From: Mycobacterium botniense | GTDB lineage: Bacteria; Actinomycetota; Actinomycetes; Mycobacteriales; Mycobacteriaceae | Assembly (NCBI RefSeq): GCF_010723305.1 | Contig: NZ_BLKW01000002.1 | Coordinates: 744,001 to 808,000 of the forward strand | Reading direction: 5' to 3' | DNA length: 64,000 nt | In this document: piece after piece, positions 44,173-53,900 of the stretch | Layout: each line of letters opens with the position of its first letter | Numbering within the stretch: position 1 is the first letter of the stretch | The notes under the pieces: generated by a model | The model's database searches: none | Told to the model about the DNA's origin: nothing | What the model saw: only the letters and a program-made list of their open reading frames with translations | Program-made: the position numbers and the translations under genes

Positions 44173-44816
44173 TCCGAGAGGTGGAATTCCACCATCGCGA
44201 CGACGGAATCCACGGCGTCGCTGAGCGCGGCCAGCCGCTGGGCGGCCGAGGGTGCCGATAACACCGCGTAGCGGTCCGCCGGGCCGATCGGGATCCGTGA
44301 CGCCAGCGCGTAGAGGCGATCCCCGGCGTTGGCGTACGGACCGGAACCCAACAGCACATCACGGCCGGGCAGCGTCGCGCCGCGGGCGGCGGCGATCCGC
44401 TCGAACAACCCCATCACCCGCGCTTCCAGCTCGCGCAGCCGGTCGTCGGCGACCGGCTCGCCCGGCTCGTCGGGCCAGACCCGCACTATCGCCCGCGGAT
44501 AGGGATCGTCGGGCAGCCACTCGCACACCCGGATCCGTGCCCCGGTGCGGCAGCGCAGCCGGTACCGGCCCGCACCCAGGTTGACGCATTCGCTGATGCT
44601 GGCCAGCACCCCCACGTCACAGCGCGAATCGCCGCCGCCGACCTCGCGGCCCCGCGAGATCAACACCACACCGAAGCGCGGATCGTCGGTGCGCATGCAG
44701 TCGGCCACCAGCATGGTGTAGCGCGGCTCGAAGATCCGCAGCGGCAGGTCTTCGCCCGGCAGCAGCGCCGATTCGAGCGGAAACATCGCCAGCTCTTCGG
44801 CACCTGGCGCAGCCAC
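44169..44816 (-). CDS. Lon substrate-binding-domain protein (Rv0434-like)
   Basis: 215 residues. MFPLESALLPGEDLPLRIFEPRYTMLVADC and FGVVLISRGREVGGGD match the N-terminal LON domain; no ATPase or protease domain follows. Stand-alone LON-domain proteins are of uncertain function. The GTG start follows the upstream carboxylate-amine ligase stop by two bases, so the genes form an operon with sodC. Confidence 0.9.
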   Translation of the reverse strand: MAAPGAEELAMFPLESALLPGEDLPLRIFEPRYTMLVADCMRTDDPRFGVVLISRGREVGGGDSRCDVGVLASISECVNLGAGRYRLRCRTGARIRVCEWLPDDPYPRAIVRVWPDEPGEPVADDRLRELEARVMGLFERIAAARGATLPGRDVLLGSGPYANAGDRLYALASRIPIGPADRYAVLSAPSAAQRLAALSDAVDSVVAMVEFHLSD

Positions 44817-44818
44817 GA

Positions 44819-45970
44819 TCAGATTTCCAGCTCACTGATCAGCGCGTCGACCACCGCCCGCAGGTCGCCGTCATGCTCGTCAGCCACTCGGCGCTGACGC
44901 TGATATGACGCGCCCAGTCGCGGAATGTCGGCGACCGCGGCCAGCTCGTCGGCACAGTGCAATGTTTTGGCCACCGGCTCCAGGCGGCTGAGCAGATCAG
45001 GAATGTCGTCGGTGACCAGGCGCTCGTTACTGTCGGCATCCAGAATGATCACCGCGTCCAGCCCGTAGCGTGCGGCCCGCCACTTGTTCTCCTGCACGTG
45101 CCAGGGCGGCATATTCGGCAGCGTCTCACCGGCATCCAGCCGGCGGTCGCAGTCGACGATCAGGCAGTGCGTGAGCGCCACCAGCGCGGCCAGCTCACGC
45201 AGATTGGACACCCCGTCGCAGACCCGGACCTCCAGGGTGCCTTTATGCGGCGATGGCCTGATGTCCCACCGGATCTCGTCAATGTGGTCGATGATCCCGG
45301 TCTTCTTCTGGTCATAGACGAAACCTTCGAATTCCGCCCAGGTCTGGAAATGAAACGGCAGCCCGGCGGTGGGCAACTGCTGAAACATCATCGCCCGGTT
45401 GCTGGCGTACCCGGTGTCCTCGCCGGCCCACCAGGGTGACGACGCCGACAACGCCAGCAGATGCGGATAGTACTGCAGCATCGCCGTCATGATCGGCATC
45501 ACCTTGTGCGCCGAGCGAATCCCGACGTGCACATGCACCCCCCAGATCAGCATCTGCCGGCCCCACCACTGGGTGCGTTTGATCAGCTCGGCGTAGCGCG
45601 GCGCGTCGGTGAGTTTCTGGGCGGACCATTTCGCGAACGGGTGCGCGCCCGCGCAGAACAGCTCCATGCCGCGGTCTCGGACGATGCGGCGCGCGGTACG
45701 CAACGTGTCGCGCAGATCGTCCATCGCCTGTGCGGTGCACTCGCACACACCGCTGACAATTTCGACGGTGTTGCGCAGCAGTTCCTTGTGTACGCGCGGG
45801 TTATCGCCGATCTCGGCCATCACGGCAAGGGCTTCGTTGCTCAGGTCGCGGGTCTGGGCGTCGACCAGCGCGAACTCCCATTCCACACCGACGGTCGGCC
45901 GGGGCGAGCGGGCGAACTCGATGTGGGCATCGGCCCGGCTGACCGGCGGGCTAGTCGGCACCGATGACAC
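44819..45970 (-). CDS. Carboxylate-amine ligase, GCS2/YbdK family (Rv0433-like)
   Basis: About 383 residues. [14 protein letters not shown], the His-rich [27 protein letters not shown] and [20 protein letters not shown] are hallmarks of the YbdK group of glutamate-cysteine-ligase-like enzymes. These join a carboxylate and an amine using ATP. Weak glutamate-cysteine ligase activity is known for relatives, but mycobacteria do not make glutathione, so the physiological product is unclear. The GTG at 45970 has GGTGG six bases upstream; 45961 (GTG) is also possible. It overlaps the sodC end by 20 bp. Confidence 0.92.
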   Translation of the reverse strand: MSSVPTSPPVSRADAHIEFARSPRPTVGVEWEFALVDAQTRDLSNEALAVMAEIGDNPRVHKELLRNTVEIVSGVCECTAQAMDDLRDTLRTARRIVRDRGMELFCAGAHPFAKWSAQKLTDAPRYAELIKRTQWWGRQMLIWGVHVHVGIRSAHKVMPIMTAMLQYYPHLLALSASSPWWAGEDTGYASNRAMMFQQLPTAGLPFHFQTWAEFEGFVYDQKKTGIIDHIDEIRWDIRPSPHKGTLEVRVCDGVSNLRELAALVALTHCLIVDCDRRLDAGETLPNMPPWHVQENKWRAARYGLDAVIILDADSNERLVTDDIPDLLSRLEPVAKTLHCADELAAVADIPRLGASYQRQRRVADEHDGDLRAVVDALISELEI

Positions 45971-46655
45971 CGCACGCCACCCGTTTGCCGGAATCACCCG
46001 TGGTCATCGTCGTCTCGTCGGGACCGGGTGTTCCGTTGACCTGGGTGTAGCGCTCCGCTGGGATATTGGCGAAGTTGTCCGGACCCCCGTGGATGATCAG
46101 CGCCTTCTTCTGGCCGGCCAACAGGTCCTCTTTGGTGAACATGTCGGTGGTGGTCACCAGCAGCGCTGCGCCGTCCTGCCGCACCTCCAGCGACGTCAGA
46201 TCACCGCTCGCCGGCACCCCGGTATGCCCCGGAGCCTGGTAATGCCCACCGGCAGAAAGAAATGCGCCGCGCGGGCCGCCGGTCGGCGCTACCGAGTCGG
46301 GTTCGCACTTGCCCACCTTGTGGATATGCAGCCCGTGAAAGCCGGGTGATAGCAGACCAACACCGGTCGTCTGCACGGTCACGGTGACATAGCCGTGGTT
46401 GAACTCGAACGTGGCCGTCGCGACCTGGACGCCGTCGGGTGCCCGCAAGTGGGTCGTGATGCTTTCCGGCGGTATCGGCCCGCCACGCGGCGGGGTTTTT
46501 GTCGGGGCGGGAGCGCCGGTCCAGATCGACGGAGTGGTGCCAGGTGTCGACGACGGAGGCTCGTTAGGTGTGCAAGCGCTGAGCAGCACAGCGGGAGCGG
46601 CCACGACTGCGAGTGACATGACGGCAGCGACAACGTTGCTGGCAGGCTTTGGCAT
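45951..46655 (-). CDS. sodC: Cu,Zn superoxide dismutase lipoprotein
   Basis: 234 residues. A lipoprotein signal ends in the lipobox LLSAC (Cys28), followed by a Pro/Thr-rich linker. The SOD fold follows, with metal-ligand region [22 protein letters not shown] and the C-terminal KRVACGVI disulfide Cys. It protects against extracellular superoxide at the cell surface. The ATG lies six bases after TAGGCT (minus strand, 46662-46667), predicting a leaderless transcript that also covers the Rv0433- and Rv0434-like genes. Confidence 0.96.
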   Translation of the reverse strand: MPKPASNVVAAVMSLAVVAAPAVLLSACTPNEPPSSTPGTTPSIWTGAPAPTKTPPRGGPIPPESITTHLRAPDGVQVATATFEFNHGYVTVTVQTTGVGLLSPGFHGLHIHKVGKCEPDSVAPTGGPRGAFLSAGGHYQAPGHTGVPASGDLTSLEVRQDGAALLVTTTDMFTKEDLLAGQKKALIIHGGPDNFANIPAERYTQVNGTPGPDETTMTTGDSGKRVACGVIGAD

Positions 46656-46796
46656 ATCGAGAGCCTATCCCGGCGCCACTGTGGGCCGGAAAGACCCGAG
46701 GCGGAGCGGCATCGGCGGCTCCGGCCCGGACGCCGGACGGGCGGGCAGAGTCCGGCCCTGCGGGCACGTCACAGCGTCACGACCAGGGAGCCACCG

Positions 46797-47270
46797 TTAC
46801 CCCGCCACCACCACGATGACCCCCGGCGGCTGGTCGGCCACCTCGGGAATCCGCGGCTCCACCCGCGCCGAGAGCTGCTTGCCCACCGCCTCGGCAGTCG
46901 CCCGCTCACCATCGGCGTCGGTGAAATACACCGTCGTCGCGGACACATCGGGCAAGGAGAGGTTGCCGATTTCGGTCACGGTGAAACCGGCGGCTTTAAG
47001 CCGGTCGGCGGTGCGGCCCGCGACACCCTCTTGCCCGGAGATGTTGTACACGCGCACGGCTGACTCATGAGCTGCGGCCGCCGTGGCAGTCGATGTCCGC
47101 GGCGTGGTGGCCGTGGTCACAGTCGACACCGCGGCCGAGTCCTCGTCGCTGTTGCCGCCGGAGCCCATCGCCTGCCAACCTAATAACAGGAAAATGACAC
47201 CGAGAAACAGCAGCACCATCACCATGGCGCGCAGGGGTAGTCCAGATGAGTCTGGAACACGCTCGCTCAT
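46797..47270 (-). CDS. virR: VirR-like LytR_C-domain membrane protein
   Basis: 157 residues starting MSERVPDSSGLPLRAMVMVL. One membrane helix (MVMVLLFLGVIFLLLGWQAM) precedes a Ser/Thr/Ala-rich linker and a LytR C-terminal domain (VRVYNISGQEGVAGRTADRLKAAGFTVTEIGNLS). It closely resembles M. tuberculosis Rv0431/VirR, which controls envelope porosity and extracellular vesicle release. The ATG at 47270 is preferred over 47279 because TACAGT (minus strand, 47278-47283) lies seven bases upstream. It is downstream of the Rv0430-like gene, same strand. Confidence 0.93.
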   Translation of the reverse strand: MSERVPDSSGLPLRAMVMVLLFLGVIFLLLGWQAMGSGGNSDEDSAAVSTVTTATTPRTSTATAAAAHESAVRVYNISGQEGVAGRTADRLKAAGFTVTEIGNLSLPDVSATTVYFTDADGERATAEAVGKQLSARVEPRIPEVADQPPGVIVVVAG

Positions 47271-47324
47271 CGAGCCCACTGTATCGAGAAGTGGGGAGAG
47301 AAGCCGGAATGGCGGGGCGCGGCG

Positions 47325-47633
47325 TCAGGTGACCTCGAAACCGAGCCGACGTGCGGCCCGCGCCTTCTGCCGACTGGCCCGCAGCCGCCGCAGCCGTTTC
47401 ACCAGCATCGGGTCGGCGGCCAGCGCCTCGGGCCGGTCGACCAGCGCGTTAAGCACCTGGTAGTAGCGCGTCGCCGACATTGAAAACAACTCTTTGATCG
47501 CTTCTTCCTTGGCGCCGGCGTATTTCCACCATTGGCGTTCGAATGCGAGGATCTCGTGTTCGCGGCGAGTTAGCCCATCGGCGATTTCAGAGTCGTCCCC
47601 TGATTGGTTTGCCCGCGCCATGGCGCTATCCAT
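47325..47633 (-). CDS. DUF3263 protein (Rv0430-like)
   Basis: 102 residues, the Rv0430 length. LTRREHEILAFERQWWKYAGAKEEAIKELFSMSATRYYQVLNALVDRPEALAADPMLVKRL is the conserved DUF3263 region and looks like a helix-turn-helix. The C terminus is very basic, so DNA binding is plausible. The ATG at 47633 is fixed by AGGAGA upstream; the longer frame runs through the minisatellite and is rejected. Divergent from def. Confidence 0.92.
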   Translation of the reverse strand: MDSAMARANQSGDDSEIADGLTRREHEILAFERQWWKYAGAKEEAIKELFSMSATRYYQVLNALVDRPEALAADPMLVKRLRRLRASRQKARAARRLGFEVT

Positions 47634-47750
47634 ATCGCTTCTCCTGGACCCTTCCGGCGAATTGTCATAATACGGCTCTAGTTTCGGCGAATATTCAACC
47701 ACGGCTTCAACTGTTGAGTCGTAATCTACGCCCGCGAGTCGCTGTCCCCC

Positions 47751-47948
47751 CGCCGCTGCGCGGCGCGCATCGTCGGCACGCACCACCCCACCGCGCGCCT
47801 CCTCCCCCCGCCGCTGCGCGGCGCGCATCGTCGGCACGCACCACCCCACCGCGCGCCTCCTCCCCGCCGCTGCGCGCATCGTCGGCACGCACCACCCCAC
47901 CGCGCGCCTCCTCCCCCCGCCGCTGCGCGGCGCGCATCGTCGGCACGC
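47751..47948. repeat. GC-rich minisatellite of about 58 bp, four copies
   Basis: Copies begin at about 47751, 47809, 47865 and 47918, each with CGCCGCTGCG near its start, and end before 47949. Each has CATCGTCGGCACGC and CCACCGCGCGCCTCC. The third copy lacks an internal GCGGC, and the last is partial. The full units contain GCCGC-TGC-GCGGC, a 5-bp hairpin. It lies between divergent Rv0430-like and def genes, right up to the def -10 region, and resembles a VNTR locus. Confidence 0.85.
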
Positions 47949-47963
47949 CTAAGCTTGCCGAGC

Positions 47964-48560
47964 ATGGCAGTCGTACCTATTCGCATCGTGGGCGACCCGG
48001 TCTTGCGCACTCCCACGAAACCGGTGCCTGTCGCCGCCGACGGTTCACTACCGGCGGATCTGGCCCAGTTGATCGCCGACCTGTACGACACCATGGACGC
48101 CGCATACGGGGTTGGCCTGGCCGCCAACCAAATCGGAGTTGGACTGCGGGTATTCGTCTACGACTGCGCCGACGAGCGTGGGCAGGCCGCCCGGCGCCGG
48201 GGCGTGGTCGTCAATCCGGTGCTGGAAACCTCGGAGATCCCTGAGACCATGCCGGACCCGGAGAACGACGTGGAGGGCTGCCTGTCGGTGCCCGGTGAGA
48301 CCTTCCCCACCGGACGCGCGAAATGGGCGCGGGTCACCGGGCTCGACGCCGACGGCAACCCGGTCGCGATCGAGGGCACCGGACTGTTTGCGCGGATGCT
48401 GCAGCACGAAACCGGACACTTGGACGGATTCTTGTACCTGGATCGGCTCATCGGCCGCCACGCGCGCGCCGCGAAGCGGGCGGTGAAAGCCCACGGCTGG
48501 GGGGTTCCGGGGCTCTCGTGGACACCGGGCGAGGGGCCCGACCCGTTCGGTCACGGATGA
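47964..48560 (+). CDS. def: Peptide deformylase
   Basis: 198 residues from the ATG at 47964. The three metal motifs are present: [18 protein letters not shown] (Cys ligand) and QHETGHLDG (HExxH-like His ligands). It removes the formyl group from new proteins. TAAGCT (47950-47955) lies eight bases upstream. A TTG at 47955 is rejected. It overlaps the next gene by four bases (ATGA). Confidence 0.97.
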   Translation: MAVVPIRIVGDPVLRTPTKPVPVAADGSLPADLAQLIADLYDTMDAAYGVGLAANQIGVGLRVFVYDCADERGQAARRRGVVVNPVLETSEIPETMPDPENDVEGCLSVPGETFPTGRAKWARVTGLDADGNPVAIEGTGLFARMLQHETGHLDGFLYLDRLIGRHARAAKRAVKAHGWGVPGLSWTPGEGPDPFGHG

Positions 48561-49450
48561 TCGCGTGGCCGGAGCCGGGGACGCGGGTGACGATACGGTA
48601 CCGCCTACCCGCCGGGTCGATGCCGCCGCTGACCGACGTGGTGGGCCATCTGCTGACGGTCGACCCGGTGGTGCGGGTGCAGACCAAGACGGCGGGGATC
48701 GCCGAGATCGCGCCTGCCGATGTGGTGGCGCTGCGCGTTTTGACCGATGTGCCGGTCCGCACCGCTGATATCCGCGCGCTGGAGCACGCCGCGGCGCTGG
48801 CCTGGCCGGGTGTGGAACAGCAGTGGGTGCACGGCTGGCTGCTGCGCGCCGGGAGGGGTGCCACGTTGTGCGCTAATTCCGCTGTGCCACTGGATATTTC
48901 AGCCACAATAGACGCCATCCCGGCAATTGTCGCCTGGTATACGCAGCGTGGACTGACGCCGCGGCTTGCGATCCCCGACCGGCTCCTGCGGCTGTCCGGT
49001 GCAGCGGAATGCCCACACCGGGTGCTGGTGCGCGACGTGTCACACGGTGGGCCGGACCCGTCGGTCAGGCTCGCGGACCGCCCGGACGAGGGCTGGCTGC
49101 GCTGCTACCACCGTGACGTGCCCGTCGACGTGCTGACCTCCGTTGTGGACGGCGAGCTGGTGTTCGGCTCGCTCCCCGGCGTGGCGGTCGGGCGTGCGGC
49201 GGTGACCGACGCCCCGGACGGCACCCGTTGGGTGGGTCTGTCGTCGGTGCGGGTGGCCGACGAGGCGCATGGCCGGGGCCAGCAGGCGGCCAGGCTGTGT
49301 GAAACACTGCTGGACTGGGGCGCACGCCGCGGCGCAACCCGAGGCTACGTGCGGGTGTGCGATGACGATACCGCCTCCGCCCAGCTGTTCGGGTCACTGC
49401 GTTTCCGGCTGCACCATCGCGGCCGCTACCTGGCGGCGCGCCCCACGTAA
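48557..49450 (+). CDS. GNAT-family acetyltransferase (Rv0428c-like)
   Basis: 297 residues. The C-terminal half is a GNAT fold ([50 protein letters not shown], with the acetyl-CoA-binding R/GxGxG-like HGRGQQA). The N-terminal part ([32 protein letters not shown]) is a small beta domain characteristic of this subfamily. Co-translated with def. Substrate unknown. Confidence 0.9.
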   Translation: MIAWPEPGTRVTIRYRLPAGSMPPLTDVVGHLLTVDPVVRVQTKTAGIAEIAPADVVALRVLTDVPVRTADIRALEHAAALAWPGVEQQWVHGWLLRAGRGATLCANSAVPLDISATIDAIPAIVAWYTQRGLTPRLAIPDRLLRLSGAAECPHRVLVRDVSHGGPDPSVRLADRPDEGWLRCYHRDVPVDVLTSVVDGELVFGSLPGVAVGRAAVTDAPDGTRWVGLSSVRVADEAHGRGQQAARLCETLLDWGARRGATRGYVRVCDDDTASAQLFGSLRFRLHHRGRYLAARPT

Positions 49451-49460
49451 GGTCGTAACC

Positions 49461-50282
49461 ATGCCCGGCGGCGTGCTCCGGCTCGCGACCTGGAATGTGA
49501 ATTCGATTCGCACACGCCTGGGCCGCGTGCTCGACTGGCTGGCCCGCGCCGACGTCGACGTGCTCGCGATGCAGGAAACCAAATGCGCCGACGACCAGTT
49601 CCCCAGCCTGCCGTTCCTCCACCTCGGCTATGAAGTTGCCCATGTCGGCTTCAACCAGTGGAACGGTGTGGCGATCGCCTCCCGCGTCGGGCTTGACGAT
49701 ATCGAGGTGGGATTCGACGGTCAGCCCACCTGGAGCAGCAGCCCCGGGGTCAAGGCCACCGCGGAGGCTCGCGCCTTGGCGGCCACCTGCGGCGGCGTTC
49801 GGGTGTGGAGCCTGTATGTGCCCAACGGGCGCGCCCTCGACGACCCGCACTACACCTATAAGCTGAATTGGCTTGCTGCGCTTCGTGATACAGCAGAGAG
49901 CTGGCTGCGCGAGGATCCACTGGCGCAGATCGCGCTGGCCGGTGACTGGAATATCGCACCCACCGACGACGACGTCTGGAGCACGGATTTCTACCGCGGC
50001 TGCACACACGTCTCAGCGCAGGAGCGTAAAGCCTTCACTGCTATCCTCGATGCCCAATTCACCGATGTGGTAAGACCTTTCACGCCCGGACCCGGCGTCT
50101 ACACCTACTGGGACTACACAGCACTGCGATTCCCCAAGGGGCAGGGCATGCGCATCGACTTCATCCTGGCCTCGCCCGCGCTCGCGGCCCGGGTCACCCA
50201 CGCACAGATCGTGCGCGAGGAGCGTAAGGGCAAGGCGCCCAGCGACCACGCTCCGGTGCTCGTCGACGTGCGCCGGGATTGA
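49461..50282 (+). CDS. xthA: Exodeoxyribonuclease III / AP endonuclease
   Basis: 273 residues of the EEP superfamily. LRLATWNVNSIRTR, MQETKCAD (metal-binding Glu), YVPNG, ALAGDWNIAP (Asp/Asn) and the C-terminal PSDHAPVLVDV (catalytic His) are all present. It acts in base-excision repair. The ATG lies seven bases after TAAGGT (49448-49453); the TAA of that hexamer is the stop of the GNAT gene, so xthA is likely leaderless with its own promoter. Confidence 0.96.
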   Translation: MPGGVLRLATWNVNSIRTRLGRVLDWLARADVDVLAMQETKCADDQFPSLPFLHLGYEVAHVGFNQWNGVAIASRVGLDDIEVGFDGQPTWSSSPGVKATAEARALAATCGGVRVWSLYVPNGRALDDPHYTYKLNWLAALRDTAESWLREDPLAQIALAGDWNIAPTDDDVWSTDFYRGCTHVSAQERKAFTAILDAQFTDVVRPFTPGPGVYTYWDYTALRFPKGQGMRIDFILASPALAARVTHAQIVREERKGKAPSDHAPVLVDVRRD

Positions 50283-50464
50283 GGTCCCCGAGTTCACTGG
50301 TAGACAGCGGTGGATTAGCACAACCTTTCTTCGCTGCGGGTCTCGATTAATGCCAGTTGAACGGAATATCGTTGGTTTTGTGAACATTGCCCGTTTGCGG
50401 GTATAACGTCGCTCACCCAGACGGTGGCGGAGCGACTAGGGCCAACGAAGGCGCAGGAGTGATC

Positions 50465-50878
50465 ATGGGTGTCGTCGACAACGCGGTACGCAGCGTGAGT
50501 CGGACGGTCGGTCGAGCAGCGACGATGACCACCTCGGCCGCGGGTGCAGTGGGCGGCGCCGCGGTCAACGGGGTGATCGGGGGAGTGAAAGGAGCCGCCG
50601 CCGGGGTGCAGCGTGGTCTCAGCAGCGGGAGCCACTCAACGGCGGCGGCCGCGTTGACGTTGGGTGCGCTGGGGGCCAGCGGCCTTGTGGAGTGGCCGGT
50701 GGTGCTGGCCGTCGGCGGTGCCGCGCTGATACTGCGGCAGTTGAACGGCCAACCCGACGCTCGGCAGCGCCAGGCGGCGGCACCCGCATCGGCGCCGGCT
50801 CAAGCACCACCGAAAAAGGCACCGGAGGCAGCCAAGCGGGCACCGGCGCGTCGGCCGCGTGGCCAGACCCGCGGTTAA
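50465..50878 (+). CDS. Rv0426c-like membrane-associated protein
   Basis: 137 residues from ATG 50465 with AGGAG five bases upstream. The N-terminal half is Gly/Ala/Val-rich (TSAAGAVGGAAVNGVIGGVKGAAAGV), a central segment is hydrophobic (LTLGALGASGLVEWPVVLAVGGAALIL), and the tail is Ala/Pro/Lys/Arg-rich. WPVVLAVGGAALIL resembles WPVALVIAAGHIL in the Rv0424c-like protein after ctpH, which suggests related membrane subunits around the transporter. Function unknown. Confidence 0.82.
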   Translation: MGVVDNAVRSVSRTVGRAATMTTSAAGAVGGAAVNGVIGGVKGAAAGVQRGLSSGSHSTAAAALTLGALGASGLVEWPVVLAVGGAALILRQLNGQPDARQRQAAAPASAPAQAPPKKAPEAAKRAPARRPRGQTRG

Positions 50879-50913
50879 TCGGTGCCGCCGACGCGTTGAG
50901 TACCGTCAGATTC

Positions 50914-53900
50914 GTGCGAAACTTCATACCGTTGCGCGCTGTCGCTCTGGGCATCCAGGCGACCTCCGCGCTCGTCGGCGCATCGGTCCAGACAGCGGCA
51001 ACCGCTGCGACATCGGTGGCCGCGGCCGGTATCAACATCGCCACCCTGCCGCTGCGGGCGGGGGTCCAGGCGTTCCCGCCAGAATCGCTGAGTCGACATT
51101 GCTGGCGAGGTGATCAGCGGGCCTGGATCGAGGTGCGCGGCCTCGAGGGTGCCGACGGTGCCGAACTGGGCCGAGTCGTGCTGGACGCGGTTCGAGCCCA
51201 CCCGGGGGTCACCTCGGCCAGCCTGAATTACCCGTTGTCGCGGGTGGTGGTCAGCCTCGACGGGGATACGCCGCTGCGTGATCTTTGCCGCGCGGTCGAG
51301 AATGCCGAGCAGCGGGCCCGCGCCGAGCGGAAGCAGCCGCGCGACGCACGCCCGGCCCCGCTGCCGGGAGATGGGGCGCTGCTGGCGATCCGCATGGTGG
51401 AGGTGGGTGCCAGCGCCGCCGGACTGGGGATCGCCCTCACCGGGCGGGCGCTGCGGTGGCCGCGATTCCCCAGCACGGTGATGGCGGCCGTTGCGGTGGC
51501 GAACTGGCAGCCGCGGGTGCGCCGCCTGCTGGAAGAGCAACTGGGAAAACCCACCACCGACACCGTGCTGTCGCTGGCCACCGCCGTCGCCGAAACCCTG
51601 ACTTTGTCGCCTGCCTCGCTTGCCGTGGACGTGGTGACACACACCCTCAAGGCCGCCGAGTGCCGGGCAGCCGCCCGGGCCTGGTCGCGGCATGAACCGC
51701 GATTGGCGCCGCACGCCGACCACCGGATCACCCACGCCCGGGTACGCCCGGTTCCGCCGCCGGCGGGACCCGTCGAGCGTCACACCGAGCGCAGCGCACT
51801 GGTCCAGGCGGTCAGTGCCGCACTGGTCGGGGCGGCCACCCGCAGCCTCGACCGGGCGGCCACCGCGGCGCTGGTTGCCGTGCCGAAGGCGGCCCGCACC
51901 ACGCGTGAGTCGTTCGCCGCGACGCTTGGACGCGGACTGGCCGACCAGCATGCGGTATTGCCGTTGCACTTAGAAAGCCTGCGCCAACTGGACAAGGTTG
52001 ACGCGCTGGTCATCGACCCGCGCGTGTTGTGCACTGACCGGTTGCGGGTGGTGCGCGTCCGAGGCGCCGACGAGGACGAGTTTCCCCAGGCATGGGCCCG
52101 CGCCCAGGAGCTGCTGGAAGACGGCGATGTGCGTGCGGGCTGGCATCCGGTTCCCGGGGACTGGCCGCGCCCCGACGGCCAATCCGCAGGTGTTCAGGCG
52201 CTGGTGTGTCCGGCCCATCACCCGTTGGCGTCGGCGGTAGTCACCGAGGCACGCCATTGCGGGGTAGAGCTGATCTCGCTGGACACCGAGGATCTCGGTG
52301 AGCTGCGGCACGCGTTCGACGAGATCCGGCCCCTGGGCGACGGATCGGTCGACGATGCACTCTGCGACGCGGTGACCGCCCGGCAGCTCAGCGGGCAGAC
52401 CGTGGCCGTGTTGTCGTCTGTTGGCGCGCAAGCCCTGTCGGCGGCCGACTTGGCGCTGGGTGTGATGCCGGCCGGTGACACGCAGCCGCCGCCGTGGTAC
52501 GCGGATTTACTGGTGCCCGACCTGGCCGGCGTGTGGCGGATTTTGCATGCTTTTCCGGCGGCCAAATCTGCGACCCGGCGCGGCATGGAGATCGCGGCGG
52601 GCGCGTCCGCGCTGGGTGCGCTTTTTATGCTGCCCGGTGTCCGCGGCCGCGGTCCGGGCCCGGTGACCACCGGTGCGGCAGCGGGCCTGGTGTCCGGGTA
52701 TTTTCTCGCGCGCAACGTGCTTCAGGCACCCACTCCCCCCTCGGCGCCCATCCACGAGTGGCATGCGATGCCGGTCGAGCAAGTACGCAAACTGCTGCCG
52801 CCCCCCGACGCCGGTGAGACCGGCGAGGTGCGTGCCCGGCCCAGGGCCGCGCGCGCACTGGCAACCGCGCAGCGCGGCGCCGAAATCGCGGGGTCGCCGC
52901 GCCGAGCGGTCTGGCAGTTCCTCAAAGCAGTCCGCGCCGAATTGTCCGACCCGTTGACCCCGGTGCTGGCGCTGGGCTCAGCGGCCAGCGCGGTGCTGGG
53001 TTCGCCTGTCGACGCGGTGATGGTGGGCTCGGTGCTGACCGGTAATTCCATCCTGGCGGCGAGCCAGCGGCTGCGCGCCGAAAGCCGGCTCAACCGCTTG
53101 CTGGCTCAACAGATCCCGCCCGCCCGGAAAGTGACCATCCGCGCAGACGGGACGCGGGTCTACACCGACGTTATCGCCGAACAGCTGCGCCCCGGTGATG
53201 TGATCGAGGTACGCACTCATGAGGTGGTGCCCGCCGACGCCCGAGTGATCGACGAAGAAGACCTGGAGGTCGACGAATCCACGCTCACCGGCGAATCACT
53301 GTCGGTGGCCAAACAAGTCGATGCCACACCCGGCGCGGACCTGGCCGAGCGGCGCTGCATGCTCTACGCCGGAACCACTGTGGTGGCAGGCACCGCGGTC
53401 GCGCTGGTGACCGCGGTGGGCGCGGACACCGAGATTCGCCGTGCCGCCGAGCTGGTGTCCACCGAGCTCCCCGAAATCGGGCTGCAACACCAACTCAGTC
53501 AGCTCACCAACCGGGCCTGGCCGATCAGCGCCACCGGCGGCATCCTGGTCGGCGCACTGGGACTGTTACGGCGCAGAGGTTTGCGCGAAGCGGTGGCCAG
53601 CGGGATCGCCGTCACCGTGGCGGCGGTACCCGAAGGCATGCCGCTGGTGGCGACTCTCGCCCAGCAGGCGTCAGCACGGCAGCTGGCGAACTTCGGTGCG
53701 CTGGTGCGTGTTCCCCGTTCGGTAGAAGCACTCGGCCGCGTCGATGTGGTGTGCTTCGACAAGACCGGAACGCTGTCCGAGAACCGGCTGCGGGTGACAC
53801 AGGTCCATCCGGTCGACGGGTACTCCCGCGAGGAGGTGCTGCGCTGCGCCGCACATGCCGCGCCGACGTCGAATGGGACCCCGCAGATCCATGCCACCGA

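Noticed and set aside
47634..47900. N-terminal extension of the DUF3263 gene through the minisatellite.
   Set aside because: The added residues are translated repeat; AGGAGA before 47633 and the conserved length support the short form.
47751..47948. Minisatellite considered as a CRISPR array.
   Set aside because: Units are directly adjacent and nearly identical with no unique spacers; no cas genes nearby.
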